DNA of 64,000 nt from Marimicrobium sp913061115 (GTDB lineage Bacteria > Pseudomonadota > Gammaproteobacteria > Pseudomonadales > Halieaceae): positions 1,364,001-1,428,000 of the forward strand of contig NZ_CP159826.1 of the NCBI RefSeq assembly GCF_047729875.1, read 5' to 3'. The position numbers and the translations under genes were made by a program. Numbering within the stretch: the first letter of the stretch is position 1; the number at the start of each line of letters is the position of its first letter. This document shows positions 44,612 to 53,165 of the stretch, in pieces. The notes beneath the pieces are model-generated. The model saw nothing but the letters and a program-made list of their open reading frames with translations, made no database searches and was not told the origin of the DNA.

Positions 44612-45994
44612 ATGAATGAGAAAGTGAACTTGACGCCGGAACAAATTGCTGCGCGTGATCCTTCAGAGACGTTTCAGGACCTTCTTGATCGGGAAAAAGT
44701 GGCCGTTCCTGCGGCTCTGCGTGAGAGCACGGATACGTATCTCGGCTCAGAAGATATTCCTGTAGAGCGTTATATCTCGCAAGAATTTTTCGATCGAGAA
44801 GTAGAAAAAGTCTGGCGTAAAACGTGGCAGGTGGCCTGCCGCGAAAGTCGTCTGCGACATTCTGGCGATTACTTTGTATACGACATCGTTAACGATTCTA
44901 TTGTGTTAACACGTGCAGAGTCCGGAGAACTGAAAGGGTTTTACAATTCTTGTCTGCACAGGGGCCGGGCACTGAAACGTGGTTCTGGACACTCCGAAAA
45001 CTTGCGCTGCCCTTATCATGGATGGACCTGGACGCTCGACGGTGAATTCGATAGTGCGCCATGCCAGTGGGACTTTCCGCATATAAAAAAGGAAGACAAT
45101 ACATTGCCCGAGGTGCGAGTAGCGACTTGGGGTGGGTGGGTCTTTATCAATATGGATGATGAGGCGCCTGGGCTTGAGGAGTACATGGAAGTCTTGCCGG
45201 AGCACATGAATCAGTGGAAACACGAGCAGCGATATGTGTCGATGCACGTTGAGAAAGTGATCGGCGCTAATTGGAAAGTGGTGCTGGAGGCTTTTATCGA
45301 GTCTTACCATGCCATCGCCACGCATCCCCAGTTGATGGCATTCCAAGCGATTGACAACTCTCAGTATGATGTTTGGGGTGATCATGTCAGTCGCACGATT
45401 ACTGCCTACGGAGTACCTAATCCGACGCATGCCGACAAATTTACTGAACAGGATTCCATGGATGCGATGATGAAGCTCGCTGGAATGGAGGACCGTCCCG
45501 AGCTATCACCCGGCCAGACCGCGCGGGAAAAACTCGCCGAAATCAGTCTGCCGGGGGTGAACGAGCAGGCCGGTGAAAACTTTGAAGGGCGCGCCACCAT
45601 GTCTGAGTTAATGGATTCGACCCTGTACTCGCTGTTTCCCAATTTTGCGCCCTGGGCCGGTCATGGCACGGTTATCACCTATCGGCATCGACCTAATGGC
45701 GACGACGTGAACAGTTCAATTATGGACATATTTATGCTGACGCGGTATCCCGAGGGCACTGAGGCCCCGGATGATGTGCCAACGTTCAGTCTGGGCATTG
45801 ATGAGCCCTTCAGCAGCGCGGCAGAGGTGATGGGCGCGGGGTTGTCCAACGTGTTCAATCAAGATGGCGTCAATCTGCCACAGGTACAGAAAGGCCTTAA
45901 GGCCTCAAAGAAAGGTGCTATCTCTCTAGGTAATTATCAGGAAGTGCGCATTCGTCAGTTTCACCAGACGCTAGATAAATATCTTAACGCCTGA
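44612..45994 (+). CDS. Rieske [2Fe-2S] oxygenase alpha subunit (paralogue of 18982 gene)
   Basis: 460 residues. Rieske ligands C114-x-H116 and C133-x2-H136; mononuclear iron motif E230-S-Y-H233-x4-H238. The length, LREST.TYLGSE start, THPQL after the iron motif and YQEVRIRQFHQTLDKYL end show a close duplicate of the 18982 protein. It lies 24 bp after the thiolase and 23 bp before the SDR, in the middle of the long operon. The host reductase partner is not in the window. Confidence 0.9.
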   Translation: MNEKVNLTPEQIAARDPSETFQDLLDREKVAVPAALRESTDTYLGSEDIPVERYISQEFFDREVEKVWRKTWQVACRESRLRHSGDYFVYDIVNDSIVLTRAESGELKGFYNSCLHRGRALKRGSGHSENLRCPYHGWTWTLDGEFDSAPCQWDFPHIKKEDNTLPEVRVATWGGWVFINMDDEAPGLEEYMEVLPEHMNQWKHEQRYVSMHVEKVIGANWKVVLEAFIESYHAIATHPQLMAFQAIDNSQYDVWGDHVSRTITAYGVPNPTHADKFTEQDSMDAMMKLAGMEDRPELSPGQTAREKLAEISLPGVNEQAGENFEGRATMSELMDSTLYSLFPNFAPWAGHGTVITYRHRPNGDDVNSSIMDIFMLTRYPEGTEAPDDVPTFSLGIDEPFSSAAEVMGAGLSNVFNQDGVNLPQVQKGLKASKKGAISLGNYQEVRIRQFHQTLDKYLNA

Positions 45995-46017
45995 ATGAAC
46001 TATTAGAGATACTTGCT

Positions 46018-46794
46018 ATGAACGAGCTGTTACAGCCATTTTCTCTTGAGGGTAAAGTTGCCCTTGTCACGGGTGCGTCGAGCGGATTCGGCCAGCACTT
46101 CGCGACGGTTCTTTCTCAGGCAGGTGCTAAAGTCGTATTGGCGGCGCGTCGCACAGAGCTTATACAGGCCGAAGCCGATAAGATCATTGCCGGCGGTGGC
46201 GAGGCCATGGCGGTCACTATGGACGTGACCAGCAGTGCGAGTATTGCTGCCGCTCTGGATGAGATCGAGTCCGCTTTTGGCGTGGTGACAATAGTGGTCA
46301 ATAATGCGGGTATTACTATTCCAAAGTTGTTGCTTGATCTGAGCGATGATGACTGGACCAATGTGATTGATACCAACCTGACCGGTGTGGCGTATGTCGC
46401 ACGCGAGTCGGCTCGCCGTATGATCGCTGCCGGTGTTGGCGGGAGTATCGTTAATATCGCCTCTATCCTCGCGGAGCGTGTGCAAAAAGCCCTGACCAAT
46501 TACGCGGCATCAAAAGCTGCCGTCGTCCAGTTCACCAAGGCTGCTGCACTTGAATTCGCACAATACAATATTCGTGTGAATGCGCTGTGCCCTGGCTATT
46601 TTAACACTGACTTGAACAGCGAGTGGTTCAAAACGAGCGAAGGGCAGGCGCTGATTAAGCGTATTCCACAGCGCCGGACGGGAACTCTAAGCGAATTGAA
46701 CGGACCTCTGTTGTTGTTGGCCTCCGATGCGGGCTCGCTGATGACCGGCTCAGCGGTCACAGTGGACGGCGGACATGTATTGTCTGAGTTGTAG
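46018..46794 (+). CDS. SDR family oxidoreductase
   Basis: 258-residue classical SDR with TGASSGFG (about 18-25), NNAGITIP, Ser in NIASILA and YAASK catalytic pair, then IRVNALCPGYFNTD and the closing MTGSAVTVDGGH. NAD(P)-dependent oxidation or reduction of a hydroxy/keto intermediate, FabG/3-hydroxyacyl-type sequence. Located between the Rieske gene and the CoA ligase with 23- and 29-bp gaps, hence cotranscribed. Dehydrogenation of a diol or hydroxyacyl-CoA product is plausible. Confidence 0.9.
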   Translation: MNELLQPFSLEGKVALVTGASSGFGQHFATVLSQAGAKVVLAARRTELIQAEADKIIAGGGEAMAVTMDVTSSASIAAALDEIESAFGVVTIVVNNAGITIPKLLLDLSDDDWTNVIDTNLTGVAYVARESARRMIAAGVGGSIVNIASILAERVQKALTNYAASKAAVVQFTKAAALEFAQYNIRVNALCPGYFNTDLNSEWFKTSEGQALIKRIPQRRTGTLSELNGPLLLLASDAGSLMTGSAVTVDGGHVLSEL

Positions 46795-46823
46795 CACGCT
46801 GCACTACTTACCAAACTGAAGAG

Positions 46824-48461
46824 ATGGATGCACTGATGAAAAACCCTTTGACCGCTGAGCGTATAAAGCGAGATGGCGCACTGTGGGGCAATACGACGAT
46901 TGCTCAAGCGGCGTGGCGTAAAGCACAGGAGCGGCCCGATGAAGTGGCGATCTATCTTGAGGGAGAGGCTTCGATCACCTATGGCTCTATTGCCGACGAA
47001 GCTAGACGTCTGGTCACAGGGTTACAGACCCTTGGCATGAAAGCGGGAGACGTCATCAGTTTTCAGCTGCCCAACTGGCGAGAGTCTGTGGTGGTTGATA
47101 TCGCGGCCTCTGCAATGGGGCTAATCGTTAATCCGGTGATACCGATTTACCGTGACCACGAGCTGCGCTTTATACTCAAAGACGTCGGGGCCAGACTGAT
47201 CTATATTCCAGAGCGGGTTCGCAGCCTGGAGTTTCCGTCCATGCTGGCGTCGTTGCGTGCTGAATTACCTGATCTTGAATACGTGGTTACCGTCAGAGCC
47301 GAAGGACAGCACGATGACATGCTGTGTTATGAGGATCTGGTAGAGAATGTTCAGGTAGATCTCAATACATTGCCGACGGTTGATCCCAATTCAGTCAAGG
47401 CCATCCTGTACACATCGGGCACCACCGGAACGCCTAAAGCGGTGATGCATAGCCACAACACGCTGGCCAGAGTGATTCAAAACTCGCTGGATTATTGGCA
47501 GATGGATGAGCGCGATGTGATGTTGATGCCATCTCCGGTGACGCATATTACAGGCTATGGCTCGGGCATGGTGCTGCCGTTTGTGACGTCGGTTAAATCT
47601 GCTCTTATGCCGCGCTGGGATGCGGATGCCGCTGTGGCATTTATTAATGAGGTTGGCGCTACTGCCAGTGTAGGCGCAACACCTTTTTTGGTGGAGCTGG
47701 TGGCAGCTGCAAAGCGGCACAATACCGGCTTGCCGACTATGCGGCTATTTGCCTGCGGCGGTGCCGCAGTGCCGCCACAGGTAATTGATGAGGCCTGTGA
47801 GGGTTTGGACAATTGTCGTGCGTTTCGAGTTTATGGTAGTACGGAAACGCCCATAATTACCTTGGGCTTTGTCGGCGATGGGCAGCAAAAACTGGCGTCC
47901 GAAACCGATGGAGTGATTTATGCCTATGAGGTAAAAATACTGGATGACCACGGTGTAGCGGTGCCCAACGGTGAGGACGGAGAAATTGCCGCGCGCGGTG
48001 CGGGCATGATGCTGGGGTACGCTGATCCCGAGCAGAACGCGCAGGCGCACGACAGCGAGGGGTTCTTTTTGACCGGGGATATTGGTCATATCACGTCTGA
48101 TAATGCCATTCTGATTACTGACCGAAAGAAAGACATCATTATTCGCGGTGGAGAAAATATCAGCGCCAAAGAAGTGGAAGATGTTTTACACGATCATCCT
48201 GATATTCGTGAGGTGGCGATAGTCGCTATGCCCCATGAGCGTCTGGGCGAAGGTGTGTGTGCCTACATTGTCCCTGTGTCCAAGGAGAGTGTATTGGATA
48301 TCGCGGAGGTAGCTCGGTTTGCGAACGCTGCATTATTGGCGAAGCAGAAAATACCGCAGCATGTCGCAATCGTGTCAGACCTTCCGCGTACTGCGAGCGG
48401 AAAAGTACGCAAGGATGTTCTGCGTCGGCAAATCAGGGAAATCATAGCGCAGGGTCAGTAG
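46824..48461 (+). CDS. AMP-dependent acyl-CoA synthetase/ligase
   Basis: 545 residues of the ANL superfamily. Phosphate loop YTSGTTGTPKAVMHSHN (about 192-208), YGSTETPI (about 337), TGDIGH (about 418) and RGGENISAKEVE (about 439) are clear; the late Lys in TASGKVRKDVL is the adenylation lysine. It activates a carboxylic acid to its CoA thioester using ATP. The long N-terminal part resembles cyclohexanecarboxylate-CoA ligase-type enzymes. ATG 46824 is used, and 46836 is possible. This gene marks entry of an acid into CoA-dependent breakdown. Confidence 0.9.
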   Translation: MDALMKNPLTAERIKRDGALWGNTTIAQAAWRKAQERPDEVAIYLEGEASITYGSIADEARRLVTGLQTLGMKAGDVISFQLPNWRESVVVDIAASAMGLIVNPVIPIYRDHELRFILKDVGARLIYIPERVRSLEFPSMLASLRAELPDLEYVVTVRAEGQHDDMLCYEDLVENVQVDLNTLPTVDPNSVKAILYTSGTTGTPKAVMHSHNTLARVIQNSLDYWQMDERDVMLMPSPVTHITGYGSGMVLPFVTSVKSALMPRWDADAAVAFINEVGATASVGATPFLVELVAAAKRHNTGLPTMRLFACGGAAVPPQVIDEACEGLDNCRAFRVYGSTETPIITLGFVGDGQQKLASETDGVIYAYEVKILDDHGVAVPNGEDGEIAARGAGMMLGYADPEQNAQAHDSEGFFLTGDIGHITSDNAILITDRKKDIIIRGGENISAKEVEDVLHDHPDIREVAIVAMPHERLGEGVCAYIVPVSKESVLDIAEVARFANAALLAKQKIPQHVAIVSDLPRTASGKVRKDVLRRQIREIIAQGQ

Positions 48462-48572
48462 CGGCGTGCTAGAGCCGCCAGGTACGTGCACAGAAGATCA
48501 ATCGTCGGACCAGACCACAAGGTTTGAAGGGTCTGATGGCTCACTAAACACTTCATCAACAGGTAATTGGGT

Positions 48573-49328
48573 ATGACAACATTGGCAGGCAAGACCGCGG
48601 TGGTTCTGGGTGCATCCGGCACTGCAAATTTTGGATCTGAAATTGCTCGACGATTTGCGGCAGAGGGCGCGAACATTGTGGTGGCGGCGCGACGCAAGGA
48701 GCCGCTCGATCAGCTTGCATCTGAGCTGGGGGGCACGTCAGTCGCTTGCGATGTCACCCGAGAAGGTGATATTGAAAATCTGTTTAAGGTGGCTTCAAGT
48801 ACTTATGGGCAGGTCGATATAGCGGTCTTTTCAGCGGGCATTCATTCAGGTGTCCTGATCGCTGAATTGACTGCAGAGGATATTCGCCCGACCCTCGACG
48901 TTAGCCTGGTCGGCGCGCTGCTATTCTTTCGATATGCGGCGGCCGCCATGACCGAAGGAGGCTCTGTGGTGACGATTTCTTCGCTGACCGCGCGTATTCC
49001 CGGTCCTGGCTTGGCAGCGTATTCCGCCGCGCGCGCCGGTATCGATTATGCTATCAAGGTTGCCGCAGTAGAGTACGGTGATCAAAATGTGCGCTTTAAT
49101 TCGATTGCCGCAGGCTTAATCCAGACCGATATGACAGAGGCGTTCTTTTCTATGCAGCCGGTTATTCAGGGTCACATGGATGCCACGCCTTGTGGTCGCA
49201 TGGGTACGCTTGATGATATGGCTGAGGCCGCATTATTCCTTGCCGATGGTCAGCGCTCAGGCTACATCAATGGTCAAGTGCTTGATTTGGCTGGGGGGCA
49301 ACAGAATGGCAGCCTGCCGCGCTACTAG
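48573..49328 (+). CDS. SDR-like oxidoreductase with Tyr-x3-Arg active site
   Basis: 251 residues from ATG 48573 (AGGT about 9 nt upstream; a TTG at 48567 is rejected). The cofactor turn is extended (GASGTANFGSE) compared with TGxxxGIG, as in enoyl-reductase-like SDRs. Ser in TISSLTA and Tyr150 are present, but the usual Lys is Arg154 (YSAAR). Cofactor affinity or catalysis may be altered. The C-terminus (YINGQVLDLAGG) is normal. It follows the ligase by 111 bp and precedes the PPOX-like gene by 39 bp. Confidence 0.85.
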   Translation: MTTLAGKTAVVLGASGTANFGSEIARRFAAEGANIVVAARRKEPLDQLASELGGTSVACDVTREGDIENLFKVASSTYGQVDIAVFSAGIHSGVLIAELTAEDIRPTLDVSLVGALLFFRYAAAAMTEGGSVVTISSLTARIPGPGLAAYSAARAGIDYAIKVAAVEYGDQNVRFNSIAAGLIQTDMTEAFFSMQPVIQGHMDATPCGRMGTLDDMAEAALFLADGQRSGYINGQVLDLAGGQQNGSLPRY

Positions 49329-49367
49329 TGATTCCATCAGCCGTTTTTAACCGCAGGAGCTAAAACA

Positions 49368-49886
49368 ATGTCAGACGACGCAATGCAAGGTTACGAGGAC
49401 GTGACGCTCTATGAGCTAAGCGATGAGCGTGAGAAAGAGTTAATCGAGAAGCAGATAGAGTGTAATTTCGTGTGGACGAATAAGGACGGTCACGGTCTGG
49501 GTGTGATTATGAATTACGTGCCCCGCAATGGCTCTATCTGGTTGACTGCGACCAGTCAGCGCGCACGGATAAAGGCGCTGCGCCGCGACCCTCGTGCCTC
49601 GGTAGTCATTTCGAGTATGGGAACCGATATGGGCCCCGGTAAGACGGTGACGTACAAGGGCCGAGTGGTGATCCATGATGATCAAGCGACTAAGGACTGG
49701 TTCTACCCAGCTATGGCAGAAATTATCAGTCCCTATCCTGCCCCCACGGTAGAGGCGGCCATACAACACCTCGACACGCCGCTGCGCGTGGTACTGCAGC
49801 TGGTGCCTGAAAAAACCATTAAATTTGATGGAGACAGTATTTCTAAGACATCCTATGATGGGAGTGTTCCTGGCCAGGAAGCCTAA
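49368..49886 (+). CDS. Pyridoxamine 5'-phosphate oxidase-like (FMN-binding split barrel) protein
   Basis: 172 residues. GSIWLTATSQRARIKALRRDPRASVVIS (about 44-71) is the hallmark of PPOX-like split-barrel proteins, which bind FMN or F420 and reduce or oxidise small molecules. The C-terminal LDTPLRVVLQLVPEKTIKFDG is the family end. A truncated relative of this C-terminus is found at 52257. Last gene of the long operon; an intrinsic terminator follows at 49897. With an LLM enzyme elsewhere in the cluster, a flavin/F420 redox role is possible. Confidence 0.85.
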   Translation: MSDDAMQGYEDVTLYELSDEREKELIEKQIECNFVWTNKDGHGLGVIMNYVPRNGSIWLTATSQRARIKALRRDPRASVVISSMGTDMGPGKTVTYKGRVVIHDDQATKDWFYPAMAEIISPYPAPTVEAAIQHLDTPLRVVLQLVPEKTIKFDGDSISKTSYDGSVPGQEA

Positions 49887-49896
49887 AGTACTTTTT

Positions 49897-49919
49897 AGGT
49901 GGACAGCGCCCACCTTTTT
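49897..49919 (+). terminator. Intrinsic terminator ending the long operon
   Basis: AGGTGG-acagcgc-CCACCT followed by a run of T (TTTTT). A 6-bp stem with a 7-base loop, 10 bp after the PPOX-like stop. It closes the operon that begins at the third carotenoid oxygenase. Confidence 0.7.
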
Positions 49920-50041
49920 ACGTGTCTCGACTGAAAAATAGCGTGAGACGGATGTAGGGTGCAATTTGCTCCAATCGAGTAAATTACTAGCTGGCGGCAA
50001 AGAAACCGTTTTTCGCGACAGTAAAAGGAGTAGCAGACACT

Positions 50042-51271
50042 ATGTCCATCGACTTCACGTTCAGCCCTGAAGTAGAGCAAGCGCGCACTCATATCCGAGA
50101 GTTTTTGCATCATACGGTTAAAGCACGCTATGCCCAACTAAGTGCAAACAAGGACGCCCAGCGGGAGGACTGGTCCGAGCTAATTAAGGAGCTGCGTCAG
50201 GAAGCGAAAGCAAAAGGATTTTGGCTCCCCCACATGCCGCAGTCAGTGGGTGGTATGGGGCTGGGAGTGACTGCCCTCGCTGCCGTATCGGCCGAGGCCG
50301 CAAAAGTGCCTTACGGCCCTTACATCATGAATGGACATGCGCCCGATGAGGGGAATATGCACACCATGCATCATTTTGCCACCGAGTATCAGCGCGAACA
50401 GTATTTGAATCCGCTACTTGAAGGCGAAATTCGGTCCTGCTTTTCGATGACGGAGCCCGAAGTGGCGGGCTCTGACCCTACGCTCATTCAGACGACGGCG
50501 ATAGAGGATGGAGACGACTGGGTGATCAATGGGCATAAGTGGTTTACGTCCGGTGCCCGAGGCGCCAGCTTTGCTATTGTGATTGCTCGCACTGACCCAG
50601 ACGCAGAGATTCCACAGGCGCGCAACTCCGCTTTTATTGTTGACTGCGATTCTCCCGGATTCGAAATTGTGCGTGATATAGAGACCATGTCGGGCAGCCA
50701 TAATCACTGCGAGATTCTGTACAAGGATGTCCGTGTTTCCAAGGCTAACCTGTTGGGTGAGCGCGGCGGTGGCCATAAACTTGGGCAGGTCAGATTGGGG
50801 CCGGCTCGTTTGGCGCACTGTATGCGCTGGTTGGGCGAAATAGAAATGGCGCTCGAAATGTTGATCGATAGGGCGCAGCAGCGTTTTGCCCACGGGTCAT
50901 TACTGAGTGAAAAACAGAGCATACAGTGGATGATGTCCGACAGTGCTATGGAGCTGTATGCATCGAAGCTGATGGTGTTGCACGCTGCTTACAAAATCGA
51001 AAACGGCATGGAGTTTAAGCAGGAAGTCTCCATGGCGAAGCACCATGTGGCGAATACCCTGTGGAAGGTGTGTGACCGTGCCGTGCAGGTGCACGGTGCA
51101 TTAGGCTATTCCAAGGACTCACCCTTGTCTGCTATGTTGCTACAGGCCCGTTGGGCGCGACTGGCTGATGGGGCGGATGAAGTGCATCAGATGCGTATCG
51201 CCGACCTGCTGATGAGAGCCTATAATGATACAGGTTCTGTCAACGCTGGGGTCGGAGGCTTGCCGTTGTAA
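50042..51271 (+). CDS. Acyl-CoA dehydrogenase, ACAD10/11-like
   Basis: 409 residues. MTEPEVAGSDPTLIQT (about 138-153) is the flavin/substrate loop, with GHKWFTSGARGA (about 169-180) and QVHGALGYSKDSPLSAML (about 348-365). The C-terminal RLADGADEVHQMRIA replaces the usual YEGTxxI; RLADG-DEVH is typical of ACAD10/11-type enzymes, where catalysis is often on 4-hydroxyacyl or branched substrates. It lies after the terminator at 49897 in its own unit with a SnoaL-like gene 75 bp later. Confidence 0.9.
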   Translation: MSIDFTFSPEVEQARTHIREFLHHTVKARYAQLSANKDAQREDWSELIKELRQEAKAKGFWLPHMPQSVGGMGLGVTALAAVSAEAAKVPYGPYIMNGHAPDEGNMHTMHHFATEYQREQYLNPLLEGEIRSCFSMTEPEVAGSDPTLIQTTAIEDGDDWVINGHKWFTSGARGASFAIVIARTDPDAEIPQARNSAFIVDCDSPGFEIVRDIETMSGSHNHCEILYKDVRVSKANLLGERGGGHKLGQVRLGPARLAHCMRWLGEIEMALEMLIDRAQQRFAHGSLLSEKQSIQWMMSDSAMELYASKLMVLHAAYKIENGMEFKQEVSMAKHHVANTLWKVCDRAVQVHGALGYSKDSPLSAMLLQARWARLADGADEVHQMRIADLLMRAYNDTGSVNAGVGGLPL

Positions 51272-51346
51272 GGAGGCAAGCTAAACGCTGACACCGCATA
51301 TCAAACGAACCCCACGACAGTGTTAAACATGGAGAAGGAATACAGT

Positions 51347-51784
51347 ATGAACAAAGACAATCCCGGGTACCAGATGTCACTCATATCGCGTGAGTGCCTG
51401 AAAAGTAAGGACAAACAACGCTGGCTGGACATGTGGGCCGAGGACGGCATCATTGAAGACCCCATCGGCCCTACGGTGCTTGACCCTGATGGTAAAGGGC
51501 ATTCGACCCCGGAGGCCAGAGAGGCATTTTATGATCGCAATATCGCCAATGCAGATATCGAATATATTATCCACGACACCTACACAGCTCATCTCGAGTG
51601 CGCCAATATTGTGACGCTTAACGTGGTGATGCAGGTTGAGGGTAAGACGTATTCTCAGCAGGTAAACGGTGTGTTTACCTACAGCTGCAACGAAGCGGGT
51701 AAGTTAACCGCGCTGCGGGGTTTCTGGGAGTTCGATGAAGGTATGGCCACCTTCAAAGAAGTGACATCTGATCACGGCGAGTAA
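51347..51784 (+). CDS. NTF2-like/SnoaL-like protein, possibly isomerase
   Basis: 145 residues from ATG 51347, selected because GGAGAAGGAA ends 6 nt upstream; the longer frame from 51320 lacks a site. The N-terminal helix SLISRECLKSKDKQRWLDMWAEDGIIEDPIGPT has the ketosteroid-isomerase-like W-x-EDG-x3-DP-x-G pattern. The family includes steroid delta-isomerases and dehydratases. Cotranscribed with the ACAD upstream. Double-bond migration on a pathway intermediate is plausible. Confidence 0.82.
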   Translation: MNKDNPGYQMSLISRECLKSKDKQRWLDMWAEDGIIEDPIGPTVLDPDGKGHSTPEAREAFYDRNIANADIEYIIHDTYTAHLECANIVTLNVVMQVEGKTYSQQVNGVFTYSCNEAGKLTALRGFWEFDEGMATFKEVTSDHGE

Positions 51785-51966
51785 TGCATAAATTGCAGCA
51801 CGGACGATAACAACTGCACTACACGGTCTATCTTGATTTATCTGGAGTCCTGCAAAACTCTTTATAGACTGCAAAACGTCACGTATTGGGGGTTTTGTCT
51901 CCTAAGTGGGTGCCAGATTAAATTAGACGAATATAAACACGAAACTTCACAGATGAGACTTTTTAA

Positions 51967-52266
51967 ATGGTAAAGCACATAGTTTTTTGGCGATTTAAGG
52001 TGAGTGCTGCTGGGCAGACAAAACAGCAAAATATGGAGCAGGTTAAACGGCAGTTAGAGGGCCTGAGGGGACTGTCGGGGGTGATAGCCGTAGAGGTCGG
52101 TTTTGACATGCTTAACGTCGATGCCTCTTGTGATGTAGCGCTTTATTCTGCGTTTGAAAATCAGGCAGCGTTAGATGCGTACCAGCAACATCCGGATCAC
52201 GTGGCGATTAAACAGTTTCTCGGCGACGTAAGCGAGGAACGCTACGTCGTTGATTATGTGGTCTGA
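51967..52266 (+). CDS. Dabb (stress-responsive alpha-beta barrel) domain protein
   Basis: 99 residues. VKHIVFWRFK at the start and the YSAFENQAALDAYQQHPDHVAIKQFLG segment (about 60-86) are hallmarks of Dabb domains, which are dimeric ferredoxin-like barrels found in cyclases such as olivetolic acid cyclase and in stress proteins. No clear ribosome site precedes the ATG. It lies 182 bp after the SnoaL-like gene and overlaps by 13 bp the end of a converging gene remnant. Function unknown. Confidence 0.8.
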   Translation: MVKHIVFWRFKVSAAGQTKQQNMEQVKRQLEGLRGLSGVIAVEVGFDMLNVDASCDVALYSAFENQAALDAYQQHPDHVAIKQFLGDVSEERYVVDYVV

Positions 52267-52541
52267 GCGACACTAGTAACGTCTACCGGGTAGCCTGCGG
52301 CAAAATAGTGCAGGAAGGCCGCAACCGCACGCCAGTCCCAAGACACTGGTAAGGAGGCGCGCTTCTTCAGCGCTTCACTGGTGGTGTCGCGCATCACCCC
52401 ACCATCAAAGGTAATGGTCTTCTGTGGCACCACTTCTATAATAATACGGGCCGGCGTGTCCAGAAACGCGACAAAAGCCTTGGGCGTTGGTGCCGGGCTG
52501 TTGGCGTGTCGGGCGAAGTCCCTGTCGGGGCGACGTCTCAT
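52254..52541 (-). pseudogene. Remnant of a PPOX-like (FMN-binding) protein gene, C-terminal part only
   Basis: A 95-codon frame whose middle (FLDTPARIIIEVVPQKTITFDGG) matches the C-terminus of the PPOX-like protein at 49368 (HLDTPLRVVLQLVPEKTIKFDGD). The FMN-binding split-barrel N-terminal half is absent, and no homologous frame continues upstream, so this is probably a 5'-truncated gene. It converges with the Dabb gene. A small functional protein cannot be excluded. Confidence 0.6.
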
Positions 52542-53165
52542 GCCTCATTTGTCTTTGGGTTTTCTGAATATACTTTGATATCGTGGCCATTATAATGCCA
52601 CACAGTGTGACATTTTTTGTAGAGGTCAAGGATGACATCCTACGTGAATCAAAAATCCGCTTTCGAGTGCGTAAACAATACGCACATCATCACCTCAAGG
52701 TGTCGTTCTGTTTATCTGACCGGGCTTCGCTGTTGTCCCAGAGTCATCCCGATCAGTTCCTGCTTTATAGACTGATCAAAATATAGCTAGATTGGCCCAT
52801 CTACGGTTCTGTAAGGCGTTCTAAGCCCGACCTATACGAAGGACCGCTCTACCGTTTATAGCGCTTACAGGGCTGTAAATGGCATGTTACTAACCGTCCA
52901 CCATGCTGCCGGGGCCAGAAGATGGGTCTAAGCGATAACCAAACGGCACTAGGCGACAGGTGCGCGCTGTGGACAAGAAGTACTCTGATATGATCCCAAT
53001 TCGCGTGTGCATATCCGCACAATGATTATGCATTTATCGATAGTTTACGCACAAAATAATGGGTGGTAGCCTACTTTGATTTAACCAGTGATCGAGTTAT
53101 TTCCAATGATCAACGCTTCAGCAGCCCTGAACTGTCATCTACTGGCCAGAATCTACGAGAATTTT
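52542..53165. other. Intergenic region before the giant adhesin gene
   Basis: About 620 bp (560 if the adhesin starts at 53106). Short frames here (for example 52583-52786) resemble nothing and lack ribosome sites. No copy of the operator palindrome and no clear hairpin with a T-run were seen. It probably contains the adhesin promoter; it marks the end of the catabolic cluster. Confidence 0.5.

Noticed and set aside
52583..52786. 67-codon plus-strand frame in the intergenic region
   Set aside because: No ribosome site, no domain, composition unlike neighbouring genes.
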